From NCBI GenBank assembly GCA_023374045.1, contig CM041776.1, positions 317,180,722 to 317,244,721 on the forward strand: 64,000 nt of DNA, written 5' to 3'. Source of the DNA: Limonium bicolor (lineage: Eukaryota; Streptophyta; Magnoliopsida; Caryophyllales; Plumbaginaceae). Below are positions 23,335 to 35,559 of this stretch, piece after piece. The notes beneath the pieces were generated by a model, which saw only the letters and a list, made by a program, of their open reading frames with translations, made no database searches and was not told the origin of the DNA. The stretch's first letter is position 1. Every line of letters starts with the position of its first letter. Position numbers and translations under genes: made by a program.

Positions 23335-25244
23335 ATGGGGAACCCAATAACAAGAAGACTACTTCCTTTCGTGATTACAGCTTCTGTCTTACTCATCACA
23401 TGTCTGCTTCTCTTCTTTTCCGTTAAACATCGAATTCTATACTTTGCTGCTCCACTTGCTGGCACTTCTTCATCTTCAGAGAAACAACAAACAGCAGTAA
23501 CAGATCGATCGGATTCGGATTCGGATTCGGATTCGGATTCGGATTCGGAGGTAGTACTATTAAATAGTAGTAATCTGTCATCTTCTCCGATTGAATCAAC
23601 TTGGGTTGAAGATTCTGAAGAGAAACCATTGTCAAATACACAATCAGCTGCTGATTCCCCTTCTTCACCTATTCTTACAACAGGAGATGATCATCGTATT
23701 GGAGAATCTGATGTGAGTAAAATCCCAATCATAATTAATTTTCCAAGCATGCATCACATTAATTAATTTATTTTCTTGCATTAATTGTGAATAATGCAGA
23801 ACACTATTACTATTTCAAAGTTGGAGAAACTTGAACGGGGATTGACTAGGTCAAGGGCGGCTATTTACGCAGCTGCTCGATCAAAAAACTACACTGTTCC
23901 ATCAGGAATGGATGGGGTCTCTGATTTCATTCCAGTGGCACGCCTCTATAGAAACCCATACGCTTTCTACAGGTAATTAATGAATCTGACATGTTATATA
24001 CTAGTTCTTAGTAGCTAGGTACAACTCAAACACAATATTGATCAACTTAACTGTACAACAAATTGAATCCAATCCCCATCCGCCCGCAGAAGTCATATGG
24101 AAATGTTAAAGAGATTCAAGGTATGGAGTTACAAGGAAGGGGAGCTACCACTATTCCATGAAGGTCCAACACATTCAATCTATGGAATAGATGGACAGTT
24201 CATCGACGAGATGGATCTCAGCGGAAGAGGCGGCAATGGCGATTGGAAAAACAAAAAAACAAATAGAATGATAGCTCGTAATCCAGATGAAGCTCACTCT
24301 TTTTTCTTACCCATCAGTTTACTCAGAGTTAGAAAGCTGGTATTAGCACCCAACTTGCCACGTGTCCACATGCAACGGATTGCACAAGATTATATCAACT
24401 TACTCGCTCATAGGTATCCTTATTGGAACAGGTCTCAAGGTGCTGATCATTTCGTCTTATCCTGCCATGATTGGGTAAAACTTACAATATCACTCATTAG
24501 TATTAATTATATGTACTACTCCAGTAGTACGTAATTAATACTACTATACTAATGAGTAATTAATTAATTAATTTGCAGGCGCCTCAAGTATCCAGAGGCA
24601 ACCCAAAGTTAATGGGAAAACTAGTACGAGCACTTTGTAACGCAAACATGTCAGAAGGATTTAATCCACTTCGAGACGTATCAATCCCCGAAATCAAGAT
24701 ATTAACCAATCTTTCCCCTCCAACACACCGACTTCCTCTATCCAAACGTCGTCATCTCGCCTTCTTCTCAGGCGGACCACATGGCTACGTTCGTAAACTT
24801 CTATTCAACTACTGGTTAAACAAGACAGACGAAAATGAAATCCTTGTCTACGAGAAACTTCCACAAGTAAGCGACTATTTCAAAATGATGGGTTCGAGTA
24901 AATTCTGTCTTTGCCCTAGTGGATACGAAGTTGCTAGTCCTAGAGTTGTGGAAGCCATACATTCAGGTTGTGTACCTGTACTGATATCGAGTCATTATTC
25001 TCCACCTTTTGCGGATGTGTTGGATTACAATCAGTTTAGTATAAGGATTCCGGTGGAAAGGATACCGGAAATCAAGAGTATACTTAAAGGAGTATCGAGT
25101 AGAGAGTATATGAAATTAGTGAAGGGAGTGATGGCTGTTAAAACACATTTTACCTTGAATAGACCGGCTAAACCATTTGATATGATTCATATGATTCTTC
25201 ATTCTGTTTGGTTGAGAAGACTTAATCTTAGGTTTCCGGTTTGA
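23335..25244 (+). CDS. GT47-1: exostosin-family glycosyltransferase, intact
   Basis: Four exons: 23335-23712, 23800-23972, 24090-24474 and 24579-25244, all with GT...AG introns of phases 0, 2 and 0; the joined frame is 1602 bases (533 residues). The start is the ATG of MGNPITRRLL. A membrane anchor follows at residues 11-30, then a Ser/Asp-rich stem, then a short basic helix (RGLTRSRAAIYAAARS, about 140-155) and the GT47 domain from about residue 184: MEMLKRFKVWSYKEGE, YGIDGQFIDEMD, NRSQGADHFVLSCHDW, and the nucleotide-sugar-binding region [18 protein letters not shown] (about 421-438). This layout is that of Golgi type II enzymes of the plant At3g07620/At5g03795/XGD1 group of GT47, which make cell-wall polysaccharides. 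XGD1 itself is a xylogalacturonan xylosyltransferase, but donor and acceptor cannot be inferred here. Nearest relative is the neighbouring pseudogene GT47-2. Confidence 0.92.
23512..23549 (+). repeat. (GATTCG)n coding microsatellite in GT47-1
   Basis: Six perfect copies of the hexamer GATTCG in frame encode alternating Ser-Asp residues in the stem between membrane anchor and catalytic domain. Length changes stay in frame, so the stem can vary without killing the enzyme. None of the other three copies has it. Confidence 0.95.
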
Positions 25245-26420
25245 GTTTTTCGTTACGTCAAATGTAAATTAAATGTTCATGACGAAGAAGATTCTTCTCT
25301 TGATCAGTACATATTAATTGCTCAATTGAATATTTTTGTGGCAATTAAATATGTACTATATACCATCGTACATGTATATGTATAATCAAAAAATCATTTT
25401 GTTTGTATGTACTATATCATAAAAAATTGCTACACGACTGATGTGTGGTGGTCCACTGCATAATTGTGTATTAATTGAAGCGTACGCAGGTGCCTCTACA
25501 CTGCTTTTGTTTAGTTCACCGACTGTGATTAATTCTTTATAGTTTTAGACCAAGTATAAATTATTTACATCAGATCCAAAATCTAGTTAGGTGCGTTCCG
25601 GTTCGAAAAAAGCCGGTATGGAGTTTTTGGACATAGCCGATGACCACCATTATGAACATAGCCGATGACCATAAATCCCTAAACAAAACACTTAACACAT
25701 GTGTACCTGTGTATAAACTAGGTATGGTGTTGATAAAATTTCAATTCGTATAAACATTGGTAATCTTTTTTAGCACACATGATAATACACCAACAGACCA
25801 GACACCATGAATTTGCTAATGAAACATCTAGCACCTGCTCAATATATACACTACACAATTACATCATTAGATTAAACTACAACCTTCCTATAGTGAAATA
25901 AATACTCATAAATCAGCTTGAATTCAAAATATAACACTCTAGCATCGTCCATGTAAAGTTTCATCAATTTTGGACAATATTTAAACATGTTTAAAGTTGA
26001 ATTACGAAAATCACAGGAATATATTGTGAATTACGAAAGAAAATAGGGGTATATCATGAATTTTCCCTATTTTTAAAATACATCTTCACGAAGTTACTTC
26101 CTAATTAATATGAGTATATTTTGACAATTAGTTTACGCGGAAGTTACACAAAATAAGGACTAATTACTATAATGACTTATTAAAAAACTACAAATAAATA
26201 AGGAAAACTAACCCAGGACATTCAGGATATGGTATATGTCCAGGAGTGAATCGATTTACACCGAACATGTTCAGATCTTGATTTTTAATTGACGTTCCTG
26301 TTTCTCCACTCCACGACTCTTTGACCTTAAACCAACAGGAAATCCCATCCCAAGTTACACACTAGCTAGATTACAGATTATTGCCTGACCCCCTGTTCTG
26401 GTTTGTTTTGTCCTGTTTTA
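25245..26420. other. Spacer between GT47-1 and GT47-2
   Basis: AT-rich, about 1.2 kb. The first part is the GT47-1 3' untranslated region, the last part the GT47-2 upstream region. The phrase 'acatagccgatgacca' occurs twice near 25630-25672. No other gene seen. Confidence 0.6.
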
Positions 26421-29400
26421 ATGGCAAAAACGAGAGTAATCAAGTATATCCTGCTAATTTCACCTCTCCTCTTACTTATCACTTGTTTCTCTTCTTTTCT
26501 CTCCGTCAACATCAAAAATACTTTGCTGCATCTGTCAGAGACGCCGGCGGTGACTCAGCAGCAAAACAGCGAATAGTAAGAGATCAAAGTCAGGTACCAC
26601 TAGTAATTCCGTCATCCTCCTCTCCATCTTAGTTTGACTGTATCATCCAGTTAGATCATTAATTTAATTGACCAGCTGGGTCGACGGGGAATTAAATCCC
26701 AGAAAAAGAAACACGATAAACTGCTCCGATGAAGAAACCGGAGGTCGAAATCAAAGGGTCATGCAATAACGATTCATTTCATTGGAGTTCAGGAGATGAT
26801 CTGATTCAACAAACTTACAACGGAGAAAATTTCTCTAATTCAGCTTTGACTTATGAAATTTTCAGAAATCGGGATCTGTATCCAACTAATAGTTTACCGT
26901 TTTGAATTTTCGCGTTCTTCAATAAACTCAGAGGTCGACGACGGTCCATAATACTTCAAAGCGGGAGAACCTTGAGTGGGGTCTGGCTCGGGCACGAGCT
27001 GCAATCTATAAGGCAGCTCGATCACGAAACTACTCCGCCCCGTCAGGAATGGATGGGATCTCCAGTTTCTTCCTATGTCACGCCTCTACAAAAACCCATT
27101 CGCTTTCTACAGGTATTTAATTTCTTTAATTTCAGCCTGGCATTATACTGTGAAATAACTAGAAAACAAACTATGATATCATTTTATTTTATCTGTTCAT
27201 AGTTGCAACTTAATTATTTAGAAAAATGAGGAAAATTAATGTGTAAGTAATGATCCTCGATCTACAAGTTTGAAGTTTATGGTGCATTAGTTAACTTATT
27301 GCTTCATAAGTGGTAATTAATTGGTCATGAACTTGAATCATTTAGTGAATAGTACTTCATTATATAGATGCAGAATAAATAATCATTAGTCACCAAAACA
27401 AATGAGATGTGCATGATCTTACTAATCTGTCCAGACTGTTCTTGAAGTGGTTAACCCAAGTATTAAAAAATATCTTCTCCAGATCCAAGAATCAAGCCGC
27501 AGCTCATCCGTAAGAAATAAAATGGAATTCAATTTTGTTGGGGAAATTCATAAAATTTCAATATATTTTTTGCTAATTCATGAAAACCTCAAATAAAAAG
27601 AAAGTCATAAAATGTCACTATTTTTTTAAAAAAAAAAGTTCATGAAATGTCACAATCTCATTGACCACAAGGAGAAACGACGAAAATCTCATTGACCACA
27701 AGGAGAAACGACGAAAATACCTCTACTAGTTAACAAAGTACTTTTAAAGTTCAAGTATGCTCTAACTGTTAGAAAATTCACAAAATTTACACAATAATAT
27801 AAAAATATACATAACTATAAATAAGATAAAAAAAATTAAAAAAAAAATATATCATAAATAATTTTAAAAAAGGGAAATAATTCTTATATTTTTTTTAAAA
27901 TTATTCAGTACTATAAAAAATAAAAAAAATTAAACACATATGTTATACCAATTTTTCTATCAATTTATACCAATTATGTACCATAATTTATACCAAATAT
28001 TTTTCAATTATCTTTTTTGTACCATTTTCAATTATATATTCAAAATAAATTATGTAATATTTTGTAACTAATATTCAGAAAAATTATTTTAAAGTTTATA
28101 TTCATAGATGATAAAAAAATATCATGTCATAAAGTTGTCTGCAAAGTAAAATATAAATTATTATTTTTCTAGAAATCAGTTAAAATGTAAAATAAGTTAT
28201 TTTGAATAATTAGAAATATTTATTTTTCAAATTTTTTATTTTAATTAATATTGAGAAAATTAGTATTAAAATCTATATTTTATTTTGTAAATAGTTTATG
28301 ACATAATATTACATATGCCATAATATTTTTGTTATCTACAAAATAAAATATAAATTTTTAAATAATTTTGCTGAATATTAGTTAAATATATAACATAAAT
28401 TTTTTTGTATAAATAATTAATATTTCAAAAATGTATGATAAATATTACGGTACTTAATTGGTATAAATTATGGTACTTAATTGGTATAATTATGATACTT
28501 AATTGGTAGAAAAAAGTGGTATAAATTATGTGTTTATAACATTGCATTCTTTTTTATGGTATTGAATAATTTAAAAAAATAAGAAATATTTACTTTTTTA
28601 ATTTTATGATATTTAAATATATTTTTATTTTATTTTCGTATTTTTAAAATATTTTTATAGTATTTTGAAATTTTTTGTTTTTTTAACACTTAAGGGCATA
28701 TTATGAATTTTAACAGTATTTTGTTAACTAGGGGTATTTTTGTCTTTTTTCCTTCTAGTCAATGACATAGTGTCATTTCATAGACTCTTACAAAAGTATA
28801 GTGGTATTTTGAGACTTTCTTTTATTTTAGGGCTTTTCATGAATTTGATAAAAATATAGTGGCATTTCATGAAATTTCCTTTTTTTTAAATAGTATAGGA
28901 GTAGTTCTTTTTTTTCTACACTAACTTACCCTAGCAATGAAAGTAGAAATTAAGAATAGAAATGTTATATGGATATCTGAGGAAGATTTTTTGGATAAGA
29001 AGGCGGGATGAAGTGTAGAAATATGATCTTGTTGCTATTTAATGTCCCTAGGACTTCAGTATTATAATATGTAAATAGAGACTAAGTCAGAGTAGACTAT
29101 TAAGCTAAATACTGTCATTTCATAGATCATTATGCCTATTTGTTATATAAAACAACTCCAAACTGATGTAGCTATCCTTAACCTTACCTTGATGTCCCAT
29201 AATTTTTTAAGTTCATATAAATACCATGATTAAATCAATAGCAGGAGTCATATGGAAATGTTGAAGAGATTCAAGGTATGGACTTACAAGGAAGGAGAGT
29301 GGCCCCTTTTCCATGAGGGACCCACACAGTTCACTTACGGCATAGACGGGCAGTTCATTGATGAGATAGATCCCACTGCGAGAGGGAGTCGGAACAATAA

Positions 29401-30448
29401 CCGGTTAATGATAGCTCGTCACCCCGAGAAAGCTCATTGCTTTTTCCTACCTCTAAGTATTCTCAGGGTTAAGAGGCTGGTGCTCCAACCCATCTTGCCA
29501 CGTATCCATAAGGAGCGGATAGCGGAAGACTACATCAATCTGATTTCCCGCAGGTACCCTTACTGGAATAGGTCTCAAGGGGCTGATCACTTTGTTCTCT
29601 CTTGCCATGATTCGGTAATTATAATCTAATTGTAAAGCTCAATACTTTGATTATAAGCATTTTAGCATGATCAATTTGTGAATGATAAAGTTTAGTAATT
29701 ATGTAAGGCCTAACTTGTTATGTTTTCTTTTGTTAATCGGTAGAGATACTCAACATGCTTTGCTCACTACTTTTCACAGGGACCAAGCGTATCTAAGGGT
29801 AATCAACGATTAATGAAGAACCTCATCCGAGCCCTTTGTAATGCCAACTTGTCGGAAGAGTTTTACCCAATAAGAGACGTGTCAATACCAGAGATCAATA
29901 TTCTAACCAACCAGAGGCTTGTGCCCCCAAGCCTTGGTGTTCCCCTGAGTAAGCGTCGAAACCTGGCCTTCTTCGCAGGTAGAGGTCGCGGCTATATCCG
30001 TCAGGTGTTATTTAAGCATTGGAAGGGCAAAGACAAAGAGGTCCTCGTTTTCGAAGAGCTTCCAAAAGGTACTAACTACTTCAAGATCATGGGGGAGAGT
30101 AGGTTCTGCCTGTGCCCTAGGGTATGAAGTGGCTAGCCCTAGGCTTGTGGAGGCTGTACACGCTAACTGTGTTCCGGTGCTAATATCGAGCAACTATTTG
30201 CCCCTTTTGCTGATGTACTGGATTACACTCAGTTTAGCATACGGATCCCAGTGGAGAGAATACCAGAGATTAAGAGTATACTGAAAAGGGTTTCTAATAG
30301 AGAGTATGGCAAGTTAGTGAGAGGGGTTAAGGCTGTGAAATGGCATTTTACATTGAATAGACCGGCTCAGCCTTTTGATATGATCCATATGATTCTTCAT
30401 TCTGTTTGGCTGAGAAGGCTTAACTTACATCTACCAGTTTCATTTTAG
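26421..30448 (+). pseudogene. GT47-2: exostosin-family glycosyltransferase pseudogene
   Basis: The same four-exon plan as GT47-1 can be followed. Exon 1 starts at ATG 26421 (MAKTRVIKYILLISPLLL, a membrane anchor) but changes frame after about codon 40 and meets a stop at 26571-26573. Exon 2 (26932-27112) is open through ARAAIYKAARSRNY but is one base short, lost near 27070 (TTCTTCC). Exon 3 (29245-29614) is open and reads MEMLKRFKVWTYKEGE, but ends HDS where the others have HDW. Exon 4 (29780-30448) has two breaks. Two bases are missing inside the CPSGYEV motif at about 30120, and one C is missing at about 30202. After these the C-terminal [14 protein letters not shown]... to LPVSF continues. 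Intron 2 is 2132 bases and holds a foldback element. Closest to GT47-1. Splice sites look usable, so it may still be transcribed. Confidence 0.9.
27540..28879. mobile_element. Foldback MITE-like element inside GT47-2 intron 2
   Basis: The ends GGGGAAATTCATAAAATT and, on the other strand, GGAAATTTCATGAAATGCC pair, and similarity of the arms continues inwards. Matching blocks are TTCATGAAAACCTCAAATAA / TTCATGAAAAGCCCTAAAAT, AGAAAGTC, GTCATTGAC-like, and then TATACCAATT and GTACCATAATTTATACC blocks near 27950-28000 against 28440-28530. The two halves meet near 28210, so almost the whole 1.34 kb is one AT-rich inverted repeat. Long arms suggest a Mutator-like or foldback origin; a target-site duplication could not be defined. 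A 31-base tandem duplication lies at about 27655-27718. Confidence 0.8.
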
Positions 30449-32190
30449 TTATTGTATATACATGTTAGAATAAGGCTTTTTTGTACATGATTACATTTAC
30501 ATAATATTAGCGCATACGTCTTGAATGTTATTAAGACTTTGGATGATATAAAAGGTGTAAGAAGTTAGGTGCATAAACTCAAAACAAAATATTTGATTTA
30601 GCTACTCAATATGATGTCTAAATAGAATTCAAAGCACATAAATTTTCTTAAGCGGCTAGTCTATCACAAACTTTACATTCTTTAAGTTTTTTGTTGTCTG
30701 GTCCAAGATGACCCACTCGTGCTCTTGAAAAGACGGATCATCTAAACCGCATGTGCACTATCAGTTTTGGTGGACAAGTTGGTATTTGACAAGTTTTTGG
30801 CAATCTTGGATCCAGGAAAGGGGTGGTCCAGTAACATGATCAGTTACGAGGAGCATTTGAGAGCAAATGCCAACTGAAGCAGAAGTTGGAGCATGGATCA
30901 AGAGAACTTAATGAGAAACTGAAGGGAGAAGTGGATGATTGAGGCTCTGTCGAGATTTCGATCAGAGATGTGGAGTCAAGAGGTCTCTAGGAAACCATTT
31001 GGCTCACCCACTCATACGAAGTTACGTCCGGGTTGAAGAGTAGTGCTCACTCGGTCGATCCTTTCCCTTCGTGTCTGTTCAGGTTGGACTAAAATTGTAA
31101 AATTTATATTATTCGTTATTTGTTGTCTATTCAAATTTTAGTTTTTCATTATTTGATTTAAATGTTTTTTCATTAATATTTAGCAACCTACCGAGTGCAT
31201 GATGTTGTTACGAGTTGGGGTGAGGATGTTGTATGGTTATGTGGGTAAAATGTTTACTTTGGCTCCAGGCGACATCATACAAGATCATCCACTATTGAAT
31301 TACCATGTGTGGGTGCTTATTGATGATTACGTGGGTGAACATGCTAAAACTGGATTGTCGGTGTAGGTGCCAGATAAAGAAATCTTGCGATCTGCACATA
31401 CCAGTATAGTGCAGTGACCAGTTTAATTGGTCAAACTCATGGGGCAGGTAACACAATGAACATTGTTAAGCTACGCTTACTGTTTCTTCAAGTAAATCGA
31501 TTGTTAAAGAAAATTGTTAAGCTACGCTTACTGTTTCTTCAAGTAAATCTACACGGTATGACTGAGTCAGATGAGAATTTCTTACAATCTCTCATTTTAT
31601 ATACTTCCTTGATATATACAACAAGTGACACGTTTGTATTTAAGGATAATTGGGTTGGATGACTGGTTTGGTGGAATGAACAAGGCAAGAGATTCCAATG
31701 CTCACAGTTAAAATAACATCAATTTGGCCTCTTTCATCTGACAATTAAGTCTTATAAGATGCTTTATCATCTAACTTCCTAAGGGTAACTACTCTGGGCA
31801 AGTTGACCCAACGTCGTTAAATAGATGGAGAGAAAAAGTCAAGATAAAAAAGAAGGGATTGTTGGTTCTCTACATTTAACATATGTGTGATTTTTGACAA
31901 ATATGAAAATAAACTGTGAGTATGAATCTGTGGCGATGAAAGGTACAATGGAATATTATTATACTTCTCACCTCTTGTCGTTTCAATGGAAAGTTGATAA
32001 GTGGAATGAAATCACGCCAAGAATCCAAACGTGCTACTTGATGTTATTTCAATCTAGGTATATAGAATGAAAGAAAACCGGAAAAACAAATCTACTTAGA
32101 ATTGTCGTTTCTTTACTTGATCACATTGCATTACTTAACCCTATTTCTTGAAGCTTTTATTCAGAGAGTCTTAGTCTAGAACTGTTAGAT
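30449..32190. other. Spacer, nothing firmly recognised
   Basis: About 1.7 kb downstream of GT47-2. It has scattered short frames and a 37-base direct repeat (separate entry). Text such as AACTTAATGAGAAACTGAAGG at 30900-30930 looks like worn coding sequence, but I cannot assign it. Confidence 0.5.
31462..31549. repeat. 37-bp direct repeat
   Basis: The 37 bases beginning ATTGTTAAGCTACGCTTACT are found at 31462-31498 and 31513-31549 with no difference and a 14-base spacer. Such a perfect copy points to a recent local duplication. Confidence 0.95.
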
Positions 32191-32403
32191 CGTGACAAGC
32201 AAAAGGAAGTTTTTTTTTAACACTTTAGTTTTCCGTCTCCTTCTCAAACACAAAACCGTTTCAACTTCTGTCTATTTCCTATTCTCTCTTTATCCCTGTT
32301 CTCTCACTTGGTTCAGCTTTGAAATATCCTTTCTCAGCAATGACTCACTTCTCCTTCTACGATCTTTGTTCTTGAGATTACATCAATTTCTTCCAACATT
32401 GAC

Positions 32404-33622
32404 CATGGATTCCTTTGAACAACTTATCTATGAAAACATTGAACCTCTTGCTTCGGAAAAGCCGATCGAAAATAGCCAAAATCCACCATTTCCTAATTCA
32501 ACATCAAAACCCTCACCTGAGGTCAAATCTCCAACTCCTAAAAATGCTACTGTGGTAAGCGATGATGATTCTTCTGTTGCTCCAACTGAGGATGATATAC
32601 CGATAGCTAGAACTCGCCGTAGGTTGCGTACACCCGCCAGAAAGCCAAACTTGGGTGTCGCAGATGCTTCATCGGACATCCCAAAGCGCAATAATAACGA
32701 CTCTCCAGTCATGCAACCGTGATCGTCGAAAAGATTGAAGTTTGTGGCAAAACCTCACTCCAAACTGAAAGCAAAGGAGTTCAATCTTGAAAGGTTACAT
32801 AATCCAGGTCGGTCTTTTCCTAAAAAACCTATTTTCAGTCGCTATGCTTGAATCAGATATTATCCCTGGTAAACTAATAGATTGTGACTGGCTAGGAAAG
32901 AACTCACTAGAATCTTTAGGAGAGATGTTAAAGTTTCAAGGTTGGTAACGATTGTTTAATTCTGAAACCACATACTACCCGGAACTCTTATTTTAGTTTG
33001 TCCTGAATCTGGAATTCGTCTCACCGAGTCACCGTATGAATTCAAGACTAAAGTAGCGGGTATCAAGATGATAATTTCCCCTGCCTGGCTTGCAATGATT
33101 CTTGAAGTACCGCTAGATGGGTTAGCTGAGTTCAATACTCAGAAAGTGGATGTGGCTTCTCATATGACGTAATACAACACTTTGGTTTGTCTCGTGCCAG
33201 TTCTAGACTGAAACACTACAACATAGGGATTTAGGTGTTTCACTGCCAAGAATCATTATCTCTCATTTGCACACAATTGTCAACAACACCAAGTCGTCAA
33301 TTCCTTATCCCTTCTGGATGAAAAAGGTCCTCCGACATTTTAAGCTTGCTTTGGAAGATGTGTATTCCTCTGCTCAACCAACAAACTATCTGGCTGTTTC
33401 CACCCTATCCAAGATGGGACTGGAACTAACGGAGTCCGGCTGGCAATTCAAACAGAATGTGCAACATGAGGACAAGACTGACCAAGCTAATGCCCAACTT
33501 CTCTCTTCTTACACAGTCAGTACTGGACTCTATGGCAGCAATAGAGAAGTGATTGATGGATAGGATCAATCATCTGGAAGAAAAGTTAGATTTTTTGATG
33601 ACCGCGACTAACTCCTCTTCTT
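32404..33622 (+). pseudogene. Decayed LTR-retroelement ORF of unknown function
   Basis: From the ATG at 32404 (MDSFEQLIYENIEPLASEK) runs a Ser/Pro/Asp-rich stretch ending in the basic RTRRRLRTPARKPN. A stop at 32720-32722 is followed by SSKRLKFVAKPHSKLKAKE in the same frame. Further downstream, in shifting frames, come SGIRLTESPYEF, PYPFWMKKVLRHFKLALED (33300-33360) and a final coiled-coil INHLEEKLDFLM (about 33570). The layout (low-complexity start, globular middle, C-terminal coil, then a polypurine tract and an LTR) resembles the 'plant transposon protein' ORFs of non-autonomous LTR elements. I did not recognise a reverse transcriptase. Function unknown. Confidence 0.5.
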
Positions 33623-34021
33623 AATCATCAGTAAAGTTCTAGTATGTGTCGGATTGAATCCTACCCTTCCCCTAGTACTTCTGATGTGAATTTCTACATT
33701 CTCTACTCGTTCCTCTTTTTGATGTGGGAAAAGGGGGAAAATTGGAAGTCTTTAACACTAGTATTTGACATTTACCTTTTACATTTGGTGACGGTATTTT
33801 TGTTTACACATAACTGCTCTGTGATTCTGTGCTTCATGTTCGAAGTTGCTCACGTTGTAAGCCTTTCATATTTTTATTTTGGCTGAAACTTGGATTCAGG
33901 GGGAATAGTTGAGATGTGATCATGTTGTTCACTGATAAAAATCAAGGCAAAGACTCAGGGGGAACCAGCTAGTTATTTTCGAAGAACATCTGTCAAGTTC
34001 AAGACTTCAACAGTTTGCCGC

Positions 34022-34038
34022 ATCAAAAAGGGGGAAAC
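34022..34038 (+). other. Polypurine tract of an LTR element
   Basis: ATCAAAAAGGGGGAAAC immediately precedes a TGTTATTG LTR start. This purine run serves as second-strand primer in LTR retrotransposons, and the 'AAAAGGGGGA' form is typical of Copia elements. Confidence 0.7.
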
Positions 34039-34580
34039 TGTTATTGCAATTTTGATCGGCAAACTCGGTTCAGGACTGAAGCCCGTACTAAGACTATTCA
34101 GAAACGAAGCTCGTCAGTCTTGAACTAAGTGGTATACGATACGCAAAATAACAAATAAGATTTTTCCATATCTGTAAAAGATAAAATCTTATTTGATAGA
34201 TTTTCATGCTATCTCGGTATCTATATAAACAGAAGTTAAACTGGGTTAAAGGTGCGCTTTTGGAGAAAAAGAAAACCAGAACAATCAAAACAGCTGTGTG
34301 AACTAGGGTTGTGAAATCGGTGTGAAGGGTGTTCTATCATTGTTGTAACGAGCAAAGCTAGTGAGGGTTAATCTGTGAGTTGAATGCAATCTTGTGTGTT
34401 GAGAGTTTCCTTTCCTCTCAACGTGTTTAGAGATTAGAGAACTCGTGTATTAGTGGTGGTTGTAAAGTCACTACGTGTTTTCATGTATCAAGTGTGATAC
34501 GTGACAGTCAATAAAAGATTGAGTTCATATTATCTTCGTCATTATTACTTGACTGGTCTGTCGGTTCTATACTCACACAC
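34039..34580 (+). mobile_element. 3' LTR of a Copia-like element
   Basis: Begins TGTTATTGCAATTTTG right after the polypurine tract. It contains a TATA-like CTATATAAAC at 34221-34230 and AATAAA near 34511, in the order U3-R, and ends in CA around 34580. The matching 5' LTR was not found upstream, so the right edge is approximate. Confidence 0.6.
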
Positions 34581-34829
34581 AGTAAGATTCTTCATGGTTG
34601 AAGTGGTATGAGGTTTGCACTGTAGTGGTGGTGTAATAATGTAAACTTTCTTGTATTTGTATGATTTAGTTTGTGGTTTATTGTGATATTGTAACGCCCC
34701 TTTGATGGTGTCTGTTATACTATGGATTTGTGAATGTGTAATGCAGTGCCTCCTTGTGATAGTTGCATTGTTGAATTGATATACATAATTACTTGAAAAA
34801 TATGGTGCATTTATAAGAAAAATGAAAAA

Positions 34830-35110
34830 AGAAACACCTATTTTGGAGGTTCCTCCCTTACAACCGCCGAAATAGGTGTTCCTACAGTAACCAGAACTCT
34901 TGGATTTTGCCCTACCCACAGAGCAGACCTTAAGAGTCGGACGACTATCGGCGTTTCCTTGGTACAACAGCCGAAATAAATGTTTTCTTTTTTTTCGGTT
35001 TCGACATGCACCAATTTTGGTGATTGTAGAACTGTCGAAATAGGTTTCCTCCATATCTTGATGGCGCCATTTTTATGGTTTTGAACCGCTGAAATAGATG
35101 GTTTTGAACC
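34830..35110. repeat. Inverted repeats with CCGCCGAAATAGG core
   Basis: Several copies of AACCGCCGAAATAGGTG and its complement occur, for example ACACCTATTTTGGAGG against CCGCCGAAATAGGTGT at 34834-34880, and again near 35030 and 35090. The style resembles subterminal repeats of CACTA elements, but no CACTA terminus is visible, so the element type is open. Confidence 0.4.
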
Positions 35111-35559
35111 GCCAAAATCTGGGAATCGTTTACAAGTATTGTTGAATGGAAGGTGAAAGAATCTTGATTTGACCTTTTTAGTTGGCTGAGTAGTGGATGG
35201 CCTGGTAGACAAAAGGGTTAATTGTATTGTCGGGGTGTTAAGTCTTAGTGCCTCTCGGGCTGCGAAAATGAGAAAAAAAAGATAGGCAGAGAAGCTACAA
35301 TACCAAGTAGACAAAAAGAACAAAGTAGATAGGTATTATCACTTAAGACACATTTTGGGACAATTGTTTGTATTAAAAAAAAAGAGAAAAAATATTTGAC
35401 TCCCAATTTACCATTTGCCTAAATATTTAAACGATTAGTTTTTTAATACAAATTTTGTAAAAAATATAATTAAAAACTTAAGTCATTCTTGTCCTCCTTG
35501 TAGACCTCAATTAATATTAAACAATAATTATTATTCTTTATAGCAAACAACAAACGGAT

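Noticed and set aside
34545..35323. Minus-strand frames of 161-169 codons
   Set aside because: They cross the LTR edge and the inverted CCGCCGAAATAGG repeats; composition and lack of motifs suggest chance.
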